A DNA stretch of 64,000 nucleotides from JAPOXR01 sp965199765 (GCA_965199765.1 CBDATC010000002.1:1302001-1366000), one strand, 5' to 3'. Shown: positions 1-9,546, counted from the first letter of the stretch. Program-made: numbers and translations. Notes: generated by a model not told the origin, from the letters alone.

Positions 1-89
1 GCATCGTCCCCCCATCTTTCGATGCAACTGTCAGCGTTCGGTATGTATTTCACATTATCGTAGGCATCATCGATTTCCGGTTTGAACAT
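1..89 (-). CDS. alpha/beta hydrolase, N-terminal fragment (cut by window edge)
   Basis: The reverse strand has an ATG at 87-89 preceded by a good ribosome site (AAGGAAG). The peptide starts MFKPEIDDAYDNVKYIP and stays open to the window edge, 29 codons. This opening, followed by an Ile-Glu-Arg-Trp stretch, resembles the N-terminus of small alpha/beta hydrolases of the arylformamidase/esterase kind. The catalytic serine region lies outside the window, so the family call rests only on the N-terminus. Confidence 0.4.
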   Translation of the reverse strand, partial: MFKPEIDDAYDNVKYIPNADSCIERWGDD

Positions 90-290
90 TTTCGCTTCCT
101 TCATCCGACAGGCTCACATCTCACAAACTCATCTTCTGCCAAACGGATTATCAAGCAAAAAATCAATGCTTCGACAAATCTCCCTTGCCCGCCAATCGTT
201 GAATCAGCCCAAAAAGTCGTTCAAGAGCACAAGATCTGAAAATCCAGACCTCGTAGCTGTTCATGACGCGCTAAGACGAATCTTCCCCGA

Positions 291-3287
291 TCAGTTCGAT
301 ACGCTCTGCTGTGGGCCAAACATAAGACCCAACACCAAGGCATCGCGGATTGTTTCCGCATTTTGTTCTTCTTTACTGACTTTTTGTAGCACATTTTGGG
401 CGTGCTGAATCGTGCAATTGAGCGCGTCCAGCGGATCCCTGCGGTAGCGCCTCAGCCCATCGGTCAATTTATCCGGGTGCAAGAGCACTTCGCCGATGGT
501 TTGAGTCGCTTCAATATGTTCCTGATCAGGCGTGCAACCGCCCTTCAGGGATTTGTCCGTCGGTCCACGTATCGCAAGAAACTTGTTAATCCCAATCCAA
601 GGGGTCCATTGCTCGCCGAGATAGAAGCCTCTTGCCTTGACGAGCTTGGACTCCATCAAGAAATAGAATTCACCTTCACGAAGCTTCTGCAATTCGCCAA
701 TCGGCACACGGTCTTGTGAAATGAATTGGCGATCTGGTCGATCAACCCATTTCGTGTTCAAAAAACCAGACTTAGAGATCTTTCCAGAAACCACGGCGAC
801 CTTATGCTGCGCGAACTTCCGCTGCAGAAATTCCCATGTCCGATGCGCATCTTCCGTCGCGCCCGCAATCGTCAGCCGCGCATTTGCCGCAACGGTTTCG
901 GCAATCTGCGGGGAGACCGACTGCATTGATGCCATATCCTGTCCAGCAATCACAATCATGAATCCCAGCGAGCGCGCTTGCGCCATCATGGTGTCAATGC
1001 CCTTGACCATGTAGTATCCCGCTTCATCCAATATCGCGATGAATGGTGATGGCCCGGTCGTTGGTTTGGAATCGACGATCTGGTACTTTGTTCCTTCCAG
1101 CTGCGAACCCGCGGCTTTGCCCATCATGATCTTCAACGTGGCGACAACGATCCTGCCGCAGTTGCGCATCTCTTCCGGAGCTTTTTGCAGGGCTGGAAGC
1201 AGCACAATCAAAATCCGGCGATTCAACACCACATCATCAAGATCGACCTCGCCCAGTGGCGTTCGGAAAATGTGGCCGAAATCATCCGCTAGCGAACCCA
1301 GCGGCTTGGTCAGCTGCATGGACAAAAACCCGTGCTGCTCAGCTGCTTTGCCTTCCTGCGGCTCGCCATTGAACGCACGCTCAAGACTGAAGCCAGGCAA
1401 TGAATCGAAAAAGCCCTTCAGCGCCTGCAATGATTTTTCCGAGAACTCGCCTCTGAGCGAGCGCAGATACAACTCTATCAAGCCACCTCGACTCTTCATT
1501 TCGTCCCACGCCGCATCCGGAATTTCCGCAACGCTTCGAATCCTCTTTTTCCCGCAGAACTTCTTGTCAATGCCGTAACCGAGCGGCAAAAAATCACGGA
1601 TCGCCTGAACGTCCAATAAAATGTCGCCGGCATCACGCATCTCGCAAAGGGCCTTCATGGTTGAAGTCACCAGCGCCATTGCCCGATGGCGCCACATCTC
1701 ACCAGAACTTCCGGCCTCGCCCATTAGCGAGACGATCAGGTTCATAAGCTGATCAGCGGTGCCGTGAGAGAATGGATTTATGGTATTGGTTTGAACATCC
1801 AACCTGCCGGATTGCATACTGCTCCCGCCTGGATCTGTGAAATTCAAGACACGGTAATCATCCTGCCGACCAAACTTTGACACGATTGACCAAGCCTTCG
1901 CGTGAAACTCGGTCGTTCCCTTGCCGTCAATGAACATGAAACCCGACGTCCACATGAGGGATTGGGACGCGATGCCAAGCAGGAATTCCGTATTGTGAGT
2001 CGGAAGATAGTTTTCCGTGATGAACATCCCGTCATGCGCATCTGTCTTGATGCAAGTCATCGGCTTCGCAATGGCACCCGCTGCTTGTTCAATGCCGCTG
2101 TCTTTGGCGTCTGCGCCATTCAGCGCCCGGTTATCAGCGCCAGCGCCGTTTTGCGGACTGCTGACGCCGATGACCTCCAGCCCAAATTCAATGAGCGAAG
2201 CATCGCATTCCGGTATGCCGCATCCCAGTCTTTCCTGTTTTGGCAAACTGAACCGCACCCGCAATTCCACGTCTTGAACCAACTGATAGGCGGACCCGCC
2301 AAGAGACCAGATCAATTGACGAAACAGAAATCCGTCTGGTTCGCTTAGCGACGTGACCTCGCACCATGAACCGTGTATCGTCAGACCGGACAACCGCCGT
2401 CGCTCGCGCAGTAACTTTCCCAGCCATTTTAACCGCTGCTCGGGTGTGCCGCTGAGCGAAGGCATGAAGCCCAGCTGATCAAGCCCGTTAGAGGCTGCGC
2501 ACCGCGCCTGATCTTCACTCAGCATCGGCGCTGACCGCGTGCCGGGCATTGCGCGTGGCAGCCTGACATAAGTCCGAATACGTCCGTTTCCGGTTAAGTT
2601 TCCGATTTCAAGGATCACACCGATGTCAGCCGAGGTATGAAGTCTCGGAGCGGAACAGGGATTGAACATGCTTTCGGGATTGCTGCCGCTGAAGGAAACC
2701 TGCCAAAGATGATCTCGGGAACACTCAGCAACACGCCCATCCGCGAATTCCATTCGAACAACAGAAAGCCGCCCTTGAGGATGAACCGACAAAACATTGA
2801 TGCGTTCGCCTGACGGGTGCAGCACTTGATCCCCTTGGCGGAGGCTTCCGTTGCTTCTCCAGCCAGCCGGTGTAAGAATGAGCGTGTCGTTGGGCAAAGC
2901 CTTGCCGGCTCCCGTTGTCGCCAGCATCAGGGCATGGCGTCTCGCATCGCTGTTGGAAATCCACAGCTCTTCGTTGGTCGACGCATCATTTCCGAGAAAT
3001 AGCAGCCCTTCGCCTTGTCGGAACCGATTGGTGCGTCCCGGCAATGGAGACCCGTAATCGCGACCCTTCCAAGACATGGGCAAACGAAAAGGCAGTCGAG
3101 CCCGCTGCGATGCCATCCAAGCCGAATACACAAGGATGAGCGGCAATGCCGCGATCCAAGCACCGGGAATTAGCGGCATGGAAAGAAGTCCAAGCATGGC
3201 TATTGCCGTGTAACAATCGGGATGAAGCAACGGAGATAAAGGTTTGGCATTCCCTTCCTGCAGCGGTTTCCCATTCTGTCCTGTCAC
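291..3287 (-). CDS. dotL: DotL/IcmO/TrbC-type type IVB coupling ATPase with in-frame intein
   Basis: This 998-aa reading frame encodes the coupling ATPase that hands substrates to a type IVB (I-type) secretion or conjugation machine at the inner membrane. Residues about 24-60 hold two hydrophobic segments. A conserved GEGLLFLGN / ELWISNSDARRHAL stretch precedes the Walker A, which reads ATTGAGK then T once residues 130-432 are removed. Walker B is ILDEAG (Asp754-Glu755), followed by an IVIAGQD sensor-like motif. Without the insert the protein is about 695 aa. The insert is an intein, annotated separately. Without splicing the P-loop would be split by 303 residues and the ATPase should be dead. 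It is the last of three leftward genes, downstream of two exported proteins. No other type IVB core genes are visible. Confidence 0.85.
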   Translation of the reverse strand: MTGQNGKPLQEGNAKPLSPLLHPDCYTAIAMLGLLSMPLIPGAWIAALPLILVYSAWMASQRARLPFRLPMSWKGRDYGSPLPGRTNRFRQGEGLLFLGNDASTNEELWISNSDARRHALMLATTGAGKALPNDTLILTPAGWRSNGSLRQGDQVLHPSGERINVLSVHPQGRLSVVRMEFADGRVAECSRDHLWQVSFSGSNPESMFNPCSAPRLHTSADIGVILEIGNLTGNGRIRTYVRLPRAMPGTRSAPMLSEDQARCAASNGLDQLGFMPSLSGTPEQRLKWLGKLLRERRRLSGLTIHGSWCEVTSLSEPDGFLFRQLIWSLGGSAYQLVQDVELRVRFSLPKQERLGCGIPECDASLIEFGLEVIGVSSPQNGAGADNRALNGADAKDSGIEQAAGAIAKPMTCIKTDAHDGMFITENYLPTHNTEFLLGIASQSLMWTSGFMFIDGKGTTEFHAKAWSIVSKFGRQDDYRVLNFTDPGGSSMQSGRLDVQTNTINPFSHGTADQLMNLIVSLMGEAGSSGEMWRHRAMALVTSTMKALCEMRDAGDILLDVQAIRDFLPLGYGIDKKFCGKKRIRSVAEIPDAAWDEMKSRGGLIELYLRSLRGEFSEKSLQALKGFFDSLPGFSLERAFNGEPQEGKAAEQHGFLSMQLTKPLGSLADDFGHIFRTPLGEVDLDDVVLNRRILIVLLPALQKAPEEMRNCGRIVVATLKIMMGKAAGSQLEGTKYQIVDSKPTTGPSPFIAILDEAGYYMVKGIDTMMAQARSLGFMIVIAGQDMASMQSVSPQIAETVAANARLTIAGATEDAHRTWEFLQRKFAQHKVAVVSGKISKSGFLNTKWVDRPDRQFISQDRVPIGELQKLREGEFYFLMESKLVKARGFYLGEQWTPWIGINKFLAIRGPTDKSLKGGCTPDQEHIEATQTIGEVLLHPDKLTDGLRRYRRDPLDALNCTIQHAQNVLQKVSKEEQNAETIRDALVLGLMFGPQQSVSN
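1992..2900 (-). other. class 3 intein inside the Walker A motif
   Basis: Residues 130-432 of the coupling ATPase (303 aa) form an intein. Block A starts ALPNDTLILTPAGWRSNGS, with Ala rather than Cys/Ser at position 1. Block B has DHLW (His193, Trp195). Block F has MTCIKTD (Cys412). Block G ends PTHN with Thr430-His431-Asn432, and the +1 extein residue is Thr. Trp at B:12, Cys at F:4 and Thr at G:5 are the signature of class 3 inteins, which splice through the block F cysteine. Residues about 255-340 resemble the second half of a LAGLIDADG endonuclease domain (Gly-rich turn, then LIWSLGG) but the acidic catalytic motif is not recognisable, so homing activity is probably lost. Boundaries follow from restoring GAGKT. 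Confidence 0.88.
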
Positions 3288-3444
3288 TGTCTGAAATCCT
3301 CGTGCTAACTCTGATCAGCCGCCCGTTCACTGCTGCAAAATCCAGCTCTGGCTGCCATGGGTCTGGAAGTGTCGCGGACAGCCGACAATCAATTCATCAG
3401 CTGTCATTGATTCTTACATCTTCGTGCGAAGATGCGGATTTCCG

Positions 3445-4554
3445 CTACAAACCAAGGTTTGAGGTGGAGCCGTCGGTTAACAGACCCAATATCGAAGCAA
3501 GCAGGATCGCGGTGCGGCCGTCTTGCTGCAATTGCAAAAGGGCGATTCTGGCATGCAACGACTGCAAATCGATCAGATCCTGCAGGAGCGCCCTTTCGGT
3601 CTTGTTGTGCCGTGTTTCAAGTGTTTCCGCGTTGGGCGAATAATAGGCCGAGGTCCGGATTTCCAGCGCCTGCAATTCACTGATGATGTCAGGAATTGGC
3701 GATTGATAACGCGACTGCGCTGCAATTCTGCGATACGGTTCTGCGGGAAGCGACGGGCTGGAAATTCCAAGAACCGACTCGATCGCCGCGATTGCCGCTT
3801 GGTTCCGGGCTTCTGTCGCTCGCCTTCTGACTGCCTCTGATAGTCCGGCTGGAGTGCGAAGATCCGCTTCGCTCAACGGCTTTGAAGGAAACGGATCAAC
3901 CGTGTTCGCGATCAGTCGAGGAAGCGCACGCCGAACCAACTCGTCATCAAGCGCGAGAGTTGGATGACCGAGCATGCTTTGCCACTCGGTCGTTGCATCT
4001 TCAGCACCGCCTGCTCGCTTGACTTGCTCCCGTTCGTGAGCCAAATGCGCAGCCATGCGAATTCCGTTTTCAACAACCGACTCTGATTGACCGCGAGTCC
4101 ACGAAGCAGCGCTGTCGATCGCTGCATCCGCACTTGCAATATCCGTGCTTAACGGCAATGCGGGCTCAAGCGCTGTATCCAGAATCAAACAGAAATCCGG
4201 ATTGGGATCAAATCTCCCGCTCTCTGCATCAGCTCTGAACTGCGAACGGAGCAGCCGGGCCTGGTTTTGCGATTCACCATCCGAAATGCGTTCTTCGGCT
4301 TCCACTTGCCGGTCCAGATAGCGACTGTTTTGCTGTGTCTGCAAACGCAGCGCTTCAATTATGCGCTGCGCAGCTTCGGTTGCTTCTTCTGTGACATGCT
4401 GTCGGGTGCTGTTGTGCATGGCGTTGATCGCTCCGCACCTGCATCCGGCAAACTGTGCCGCCGCCGGAGAAGGATCAAAACAAAAGGCCAAACCGATCAG
4501 CGCCAAGTGAAAAAAGCGATTTCGTCCAATTATTGGTGTCGGTGGATCAATCAT
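3445..4554 (-). CDS. exported conjugation-cluster protein, TraW/IcmX-like position
   Basis: The ATG at 4552-4554 overlaps the TGA of the gene before it (ATGA), so this start is preferred over one ten codons upstream. The product is 369 aa: a signal peptide ending near SPAAA, then a CRCG cysteine pair, a long Gln/Glu/Arg-rich helical stretch, and a C-terminal helix running into a hydrophobic end. Cotranscription with the coupling ATPase suggests a periplasmic or envelope part of the same transfer system. The position recalls TraW/IcmX of I-type systems, but I see no motif that proves it. Confidence 0.55.
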   Translation of the reverse strand: MIDPPTPIIGRNRFFHLALIGLAFCFDPSPAAAQFAGCRCGAINAMHNSTRQHVTEEATEAAQRIIEALRLQTQQNSRYLDRQVEAEERISDGESQNQARLLRSQFRADAESGRFDPNPDFCLILDTALEPALPLSTDIASADAAIDSAASWTRGQSESVVENGIRMAAHLAHEREQVKRAGGAEDATTEWQSMLGHPTLALDDELVRRALPRLIANTVDPFPSKPLSEADLRTPAGLSEAVRRRATEARNQAAIAAIESVLGISSPSLPAEPYRRIAAQSRYQSPIPDIISELQALEIRTSAYYSPNAETLETRHNKTERALLQDLIDLQSLHARIALLQLQQDGRTAILLASILGLLTDGSTSNLGL

Positions 4555-5192
4555 TGTGATCCTCTCCCGTAGAGAGTCCGCCAAATTTCATCGACTGGAT
4601 TATTTTTGATTTCCTGCGTCTGCGTCGGCAGGATTCCGGTATTCGGCCGGGGTCCTGACGCCTGTGCCGAGTCGCTGACCGCCGAACTGGTTGTCCTTTG
4701 CGCGGCGGACTGATCCTGAATAACGCTGGATTCTCCGGTGTTCAGACCAAGGGAACGGGTTAGATCAAATGAATCGCCGAAGTCTGGTGGCAAGCCACGC
4801 TTCAACAAGGCAAGAGGGTTGCTCAGAGGCTTGGTTAATTGGCCCCATCTCCGCTCGGCGGATCTGCAGATCCGCCGATGGTGATCGCCCGAACCGATCG
4901 CCCCGTCCAATGTTCCCGCGAAAATCGATTCCAACCCTCCTGCGGGGGCAAACCAATCCAATTGCAGGTCCATTAATCCATCAAGACAGCTCAAGTCGCT
5001 CACGGAGGCTGGCGGTTCGATCGCCGCTTCCGCACGGCGAACAGAAGACTCGATCTGATTTCGAGTGCTTGCTGCGATTCTATCTCTTGATTCTTCGCTG
5101 CAATGTTCACTGGTTGCTTCTCGGATCCAATCCGCTTTGGCGGGTATCACAGCGCCTATCAAAATGGTGGATGCCGCAATGGCTAGCTTCAT
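4551..5192 (-). CDS. exported protein of the conjugation cluster, function unknown
   Basis: The start at 5192 is preferred because it has AAAGGAG eight bases upstream and gives a clean signal peptide (MKLAIAASTILIGAVIPAKA). The mature part has four or more cysteines, a helical region of Arg/Glu repeats and a low-complexity Ser/Thr/Gln C-terminal third. It is the first gene of the leftward three-gene unit and is translationally coupled to the next exported protein. I do not recognise a family. Context points to an envelope component of the same transfer apparatus. Confidence 0.55.
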   Translation of the reverse strand: MKLAIAASTILIGAVIPAKADWIREATSEHCSEESRDRIAASTRNQIESSVRRAEAAIEPPASVSDLSCLDGLMDLQLDWFAPAGGLESIFAGTLDGAIGSGDHHRRICRSAERRWGQLTKPLSNPLALLKRGLPPDFGDSFDLTRSLGLNTGESSVIQDQSAAQRTTSSAVSDSAQASGPRPNTGILPTQTQEIKNNPVDEIWRTLYGRGSQ

Positions 5193-5592
5193 GTTCGCGC
5201 TCCTTTTCCGAATCGCATGAATGCAGCTGCAACTCGACATGCAGAGTGTGAAATTTCAGAAATCAAACGCTCTTGATAGTCCGTCTTTGCTATCGGGATT
5301 CGGGGCCTCGGGCAGATCAACAGCAATTCACGCGTCAGCGCCGCCGAACATCGATATTCCGACGCCATTCTCTGCGGTTTTTAAACTCAATCGTTAAGTC
5401 CAGCTGGATTCGGCGAAGAGTTTCAGCCGCTTGCAGATCGACCGCGGTGCGCTTTCAGGCGCTTATTCTGACTGATTTTCCACAATAATGCGGCTTCAAT
5501 TTCACCAAGTGCTCTTTGGACTTCATGCGGCGGACATATGCCAATGCTCGGCAGGGCAGCCGAGTGGACGCGAATGAACAAAGGAGAAAGCG
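5193..5592. other. divergent intergenic region, transfer genes versus pil genes
   Basis: This 400-bp stretch separates the leftward transfer genes from the rightward pil operon and must hold both promoters. Short open frames on the minus strand (for example one ending near 5423) look like chance or decayed sequence. I see no clear inverted repeat or RNA gene. An AAAGGAG ribosome site sits just before pilN at 5580-5586. Confidence 0.4.
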
Positions 5593-7245
5593 ATGCAATC
5601 GGATAATACCGATCAACGATCGCGAACAAATGCCTACCAGCCTGTCCTGCCGAAACCATCCCCGGTTTGCGACGCAATTGTCGAACATTTGGATGATCGT
5701 CTGTTTGATCAGCCGACGGTCAGCGCCCAGAATCCAAAACCAATCAAGCTCTGCGCTATCGGAATACTGTGCTCAGCGCTCGGAGCCTGCGACAGCAATA
5801 TTCCGGCAGAGAGCGACGTCCCGGCAGATAATCCGCCGGAACTCAAACAGATATCAAATTCCAGCAACGCACCGGAAGACGCAGGGAACGGCATACCATC
5901 ACGTGCGGCGATATTCAGAATCGGCAGCGACAACTCTACAAACCGGGAAAAATTGCCGTCTGCCTTGCGCGAACCCAATGCCGTTCGCTACACCAGCGGA
6001 CAACCGATCATGCTCCCGCGCTTGCTGGCGAAATTGTCCGACCTTTCGGGCATCGCGCATGTGCTTCTTGTCGGACCGGAAGGAATTCCGATCCCTGCAA
6101 CCAAGACCGAAGGAATCTCCGGTCTAATGGCGAAGGCCGGCATTGGCGAACCGATACAGGCGGATTTTGGCGGCGCGCTGCCGGACATTCTTGATCAAGT
6201 GTCAAAGCAGTTTGGGTTAGCATGGCGATATGAACAGGGAACCATAATCTTACGCCAATTCATCGCTGACCGGTATCAGCTCGCAGCATTGCCTTCCCGA
6301 ACAGAATTCTCCGCTTCGGTCGGCAAAACCAACACAACCGGTGGGATCGACTGGTCCAGTGAAATCCAATCCGCAGTAGAAGTGATCGCCAAACCAAACG
6401 CGATTGTGACCTACGGACAAGGTTCCGGAATTCTGTCTGTTGTGGCTAAACCCGATGCACAGAGAAGAGTTGCGGAATATGTTCAACAACTCAATGAATT
6501 TCTGACCGCCCAGGTGACCTTTGATGTCAACGTGCTTTCAATCGCGCAAAACCAGACTCAGAAAGTCGGAATCGATTTCGATTTTGTTGCCGATGCAGGC
6601 GCCAACGGCTTGGTTCGATGGGAAAGCCAGCCCTATTCCGCTAGCGGCGCGGGAACGATCAATGTCGGAATCGTTCAAGGCGACCTGGATCTTGGCCTGC
6701 TGATTTCAGCGCTTGATCGGCGTGGTGAAGTTACGGTCGAAACCCGCACCGGCGCCACAACGTCCAATAATCAGATCGTTCCCATTCAAGTCGTAAATGA
6801 AACCGCTTTTGCCCAACGCATTGAAGCGGTGGCCAGAACCGACGGCAGCGTCGGAACCACAATTGAGCCGGGGACTTTGACAACCGGATTTGAACTGCAG
6901 CTGCTTCCCCGAATTCTTCCGAACGGCACGATACTGCTCCGCTATACAATCAAGCTTTCCGACTTGAACGAGTTGTCTGAATTCACTTCGGACCGGCAGA
7001 CAATCCAATTGCCGAAACTCTCGACCACGACTTTCGAACAGCAGGCTCTGCTCGGCGACAACCAGACCCTTGTGCTGATGGGATTCGAGCGAAACCGAGA
7101 AGTCTTCGACAGACCCGGCAGCGGAATAATGGCAAAATTTTTTGGATCGAGATCAGGTTCTGAAAAACAAAAATCATCCACAATCCTCACAATCCGTCCC
7201 CGAATACTGCGGGACATGACTTCCGCCTCAAGCTTCTCCAACTGA
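5593..7245 (+). CDS. pilN: type IVb pilus secretin, PilN family lipoprotein
   Basis: This is the outer-membrane secretin channel of an R64/BFP-type IVb pilus. A lipobox (SALGAC, Cys66) marks a lipoprotein. Residues about 190-235 resemble the short STN/N0 fold common in secretins. The C-terminal 200 residues carry the secretin domain, with VETRTGATTSNNQ followed by the beta-rich LLGDNQTLVLMGF ending. The length of 550 aa fits the family. The start has a strong AAAGGAG six bases away. It places about 50 residues before the hydrophobic signal, which is unusual, and a TTG nearer the lipobox is an alternative. It leads the five-gene pil operon. Confidence 0.83.
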   Translation: MQSDNTDQRSRTNAYQPVLPKPSPVCDAIVEHLDDRLFDQPTVSAQNPKPIKLCAIGILCSALGACDSNIPAESDVPADNPPELKQISNSSNAPEDAGNGIPSRAAIFRIGSDNSTNREKLPSALREPNAVRYTSGQPIMLPRLLAKLSDLSGIAHVLLVGPEGIPIPATKTEGISGLMAKAGIGEPIQADFGGALPDILDQVSKQFGLAWRYEQGTIILRQFIADRYQLAALPSRTEFSASVGKTNTTGGIDWSSEIQSAVEVIAKPNAIVTYGQGSGILSVVAKPDAQRRVAEYVQQLNEFLTAQVTFDVNVLSIAQNQTQKVGIDFDFVADAGANGLVRWESQPYSASGAGTINVGIVQGDLDLGLLISALDRRGEVTVETRTGATTSNNQIVPIQVVNETAFAQRIEAVARTDGSVGTTIEPGTLTTGFELQLLPRILPNGTILLRYTIKLSDLNELSEFTSDRQTIQLPKLSTTTFEQQALLGDNQTLVLMGFERNREVFDRPGSGIMAKFFGSRSGSEKQKSSTILTIRPRILRDMTSASSFSN

Positions 7246-7264
7246 ATTCTTGAACCCGCCAATC

Positions 7265-8557
7265 ATGTCTTTGTTCGGCTCCTCATCGGCAAAAGCCAGC
7301 CGCGCCGTGATTTGTGGGCCAAAGCGGCTGCGAATTGGCGCAAAACATGCTGCGCTCGGACTCCTTTGGCAACCGGCTCAGCAACAATTGCCACTGCGGG
7401 AACAAGCGCGCATCGCCAGCGGCCCGCACGGTCGATTTGATCTCTGCGCCTCCTTTGCCAACAGAAAGCAGTTCGGTTTCGCTTCGACAGGCGAAGGGCA
7501 GATTTCGGGAATGCTTGCGGGAGCCAGCCTTGTTGGCGACGAATGGGGTGCAAACTGGCTGGCGGCATTCGAGATTTCCGGCGAACCGCGATCCTGGTGG
7601 GTTGTGGCAATGCGCAATGGTCTGATCTACGATGATCAACTGCACAGAACCAGCAATGACGCTAGGGAGGCCTTTCTCAAATCCCTTGAAGCACCGGACT
7701 GGGAATTCATCGCGGCCCCAAAAGCCTGGGCAATCGAAAACACGAACGTGGCCAGCCTTGACGACGCGATCTCGTTTTCGAACGCGGTTAAGCTTCGACC
7801 GGTCAATCTTTGGCCTAGAATAGCGATCGGTCTGGCTGCGGCGCTAACCGCAGTTCTCGCTTTCTACTTTGGATGGTCCGAATTTTCAAAGTTCAGAGAA
7901 CAAGAACGCACCGCGCTGAAGTCGCTTAAGCCTGTGCCCGAGATCGTGCAGGTCGTTCCCTGGAAAGATGCGCCCGATATTCGATCATTTGTGCTTCTGT
8001 GCGCTGAAGAAATGAATCGGCTGACAATCGCTGTGCCGGGCTGGTCGCTCCAAAGCGCCGAATGTGTCAGTCAAGGCATGCTGGCGGAGGCGCAAGCCCG
8101 ATGGCAGCGCAAGAGAGGTCGCATATCGTGGCTGAAAGCCGCAACGCATGAGCTTGCCGGAACAGCTGCAAGGGTATTGAAGGGAGGAGAGAGGGCTGAA
8201 ATCAGGTCCGTGTTTCCGCTTGCCGCCGGACCCGCGGCGCAATCCTCTTTACCGACATCTGCCGCAGATCTGGAAACCGCGCTCCGCGACAGGTTTCTTT
8301 CGTTAGACCTGAACCTACAAATCTCAACCCGCAACCGAACACCCCGCATCAATGGCAACCCTGGCATCAGCGGCTTCGGCTTTCATGATCTCTCGATAGC
8401 CACCTCTGCCGGCGTGGGCGAGTATGCCCGACTCTTGGCGGATATTCCCGCCCTCGTTCCGCAGTCCCTTATCTTTAATTTTTCCACAAACAGCTGGTTG
8501 TTGAAGGCAAGAGCATTTCACTCAGCCGATGCGATCGGCGGCAATACCATTCAGTAA
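7265..8557 (+). CDS. pilO: type IVb pilus assembly protein PilO2-like
   Basis: The product is a 430-aa inner-membrane pilus accessory protein. An N-terminal cytoplasmic domain of about 180 residues, rich in Trp and Gly, is followed by a single membrane span (IAIGLAAALTAVLAFYFGW) and a periplasmic C-terminal domain. This layout matches PilO2/PilO of R64-type pili, which bridges the cytoplasmic ATPase and the envelope complex. I chose the ATG at 7265; a TTG at 7250 is possible, and neither has a strong ribosome site. The stop overlaps the pilP start by one base, so the two are probably coupled. Confidence 0.7.
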   Translation: MSLFGSSSAKASRAVICGPKRLRIGAKHAALGLLWQPAQQQLPLREQARIASGPHGRFDLCASFANRKQFGFASTGEGQISGMLAGASLVGDEWGANWLAAFEISGEPRSWWVVAMRNGLIYDDQLHRTSNDAREAFLKSLEAPDWEFIAAPKAWAIENTNVASLDDAISFSNAVKLRPVNLWPRIAIGLAAALTAVLAFYFGWSEFSKFREQERTALKSLKPVPEIVQVVPWKDAPDIRSFVLLCAEEMNRLTIAVPGWSLQSAECVSQGMLAEAQARWQRKRGRISWLKAATHELAGTAARVLKGGERAEIRSVFPLAAGPAAQSSLPTSAADLETALRDRFLSLDLNLQISTRNRTPRINGNPGISGFGFHDLSIATSAGVGEYARLLADIPALVPQSLIFNFSTNSWLLKARAFHSADAIGGNTIQ

Positions 8558-9546
8558 TGAATAGCACTATGTCACCAAAATTCCGTCCAAGACACATCCG
8601 CATGGCGATCGCCGGCGCGATAACTCTCGTCTCCATTGTATCTGGAGCGGCCTTTGCCGAACCAGTGATCCCAATGCCCGATTGGCCGGTCGAGATGTCG
8701 ACTGCAAGTAAATCAGTTCAACACACCGACATAGGTCAAGCTCCCCTACCGGAATCGAAAGAACTGGATGCCGATTCATCAGCCGCTGGCCCGGCTGAAT
8801 CGGGCAAACCGATCCGGACAAAGAAACCAGACTCCTCCGTAGTCAAACCGTCTGATCCTGCTGAGACACAATCCATTCCGCCAGCGGGTAAAGCCGAAAC
8901 AACATCCGTCAATTCAAAGGAACCCGCTGCCCAAACGGAATCGGCGCACGCCTCCTCTAATTCAATGCAAGTGACCTCGGATCCAATCACGCAAGAACAG
9001 ATTTCGATCCTCAAAGAGACAGGATTAATTGCCAGGCAATCAGCAATCTCGGAAAGCATCCTCATTATGGAACGTCAGCTGAGACAGGCTGAGCTGATTA
9101 CCCAGCTCTTGGCGGTGCTTGGACCTGACTCGCCAATTGAGATCGCTCCCGGCGAATTTCGCAACTTCGCAGATACGCCGGCTGGGCGACGCATCGCATT
9201 GGAAATCGCACGCGAGGAGCTTGAAGCAAGAATCCGTCTTGTGGAACTGACCGCAAAGGAAGCGTTGCTTGCCGACCGCAATGCATTGACAACTGTGCCA
9301 TTGATTGAAGCAAACGATATTCCAGACGAACTGATTGCAAGCGATGCGGCCTCCGAATGGCCAGAATTGCTGGAAATCTTTGGCGTGGAGGGTTCACTAA
9401 ACGCCACCTTCGAGTTGGAGGGCCAAGAGATTACTGCGGGGCCGGGCGATGATCTGCCCGATGGATCTACGGTCAGGAATATCTCGTATTCCACAGTTCA
9501 GCTCATCAAAAACGACATCGTGCGAGACTTTAAGCTTGGCTGGTGA
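8557..9546 (+). CDS. pilP: type IVb pilus biogenesis protein PilP
   Basis: The 329-aa product has a signal peptide (MAIAGAITLVSIVSGAAFA after a basic start), a Pro/Ser/Lys-rich linker of about 100 residues, a helical domain and a C-terminal domain reading FGVEGSLNATFELEG and DDLPDGSTVRNI, typical of the PilP family. PilP sits in the periplasm and links the inner-membrane complex to the secretin. The linker is longer than in the plasmid protein. TAATG overlap with pilO and overlap with pilQ indicate one transcript. Confidence 0.75.
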   Translation: MNSTMSPKFRPRHIRMAIAGAITLVSIVSGAAFAEPVIPMPDWPVEMSTASKSVQHTDIGQAPLPESKELDADSSAAGPAESGKPIRTKKPDSSVVKPSDPAETQSIPPAGKAETTSVNSKEPAAQTESAHASSNSMQVTSDPITQEQISILKETGLIARQSAISESILIMERQLRQAELITQLLAVLGPDSPIEIAPGEFRNFADTPAGRRIALEIAREELEARIRLVELTAKEALLADRNALTTVPLIEANDIPDELIASDAASEWPELLEIFGVEGSLNATFELEGQEITAGPGDDLPDGSTVRNISYSTVQLIKNDIVRDFKLGW

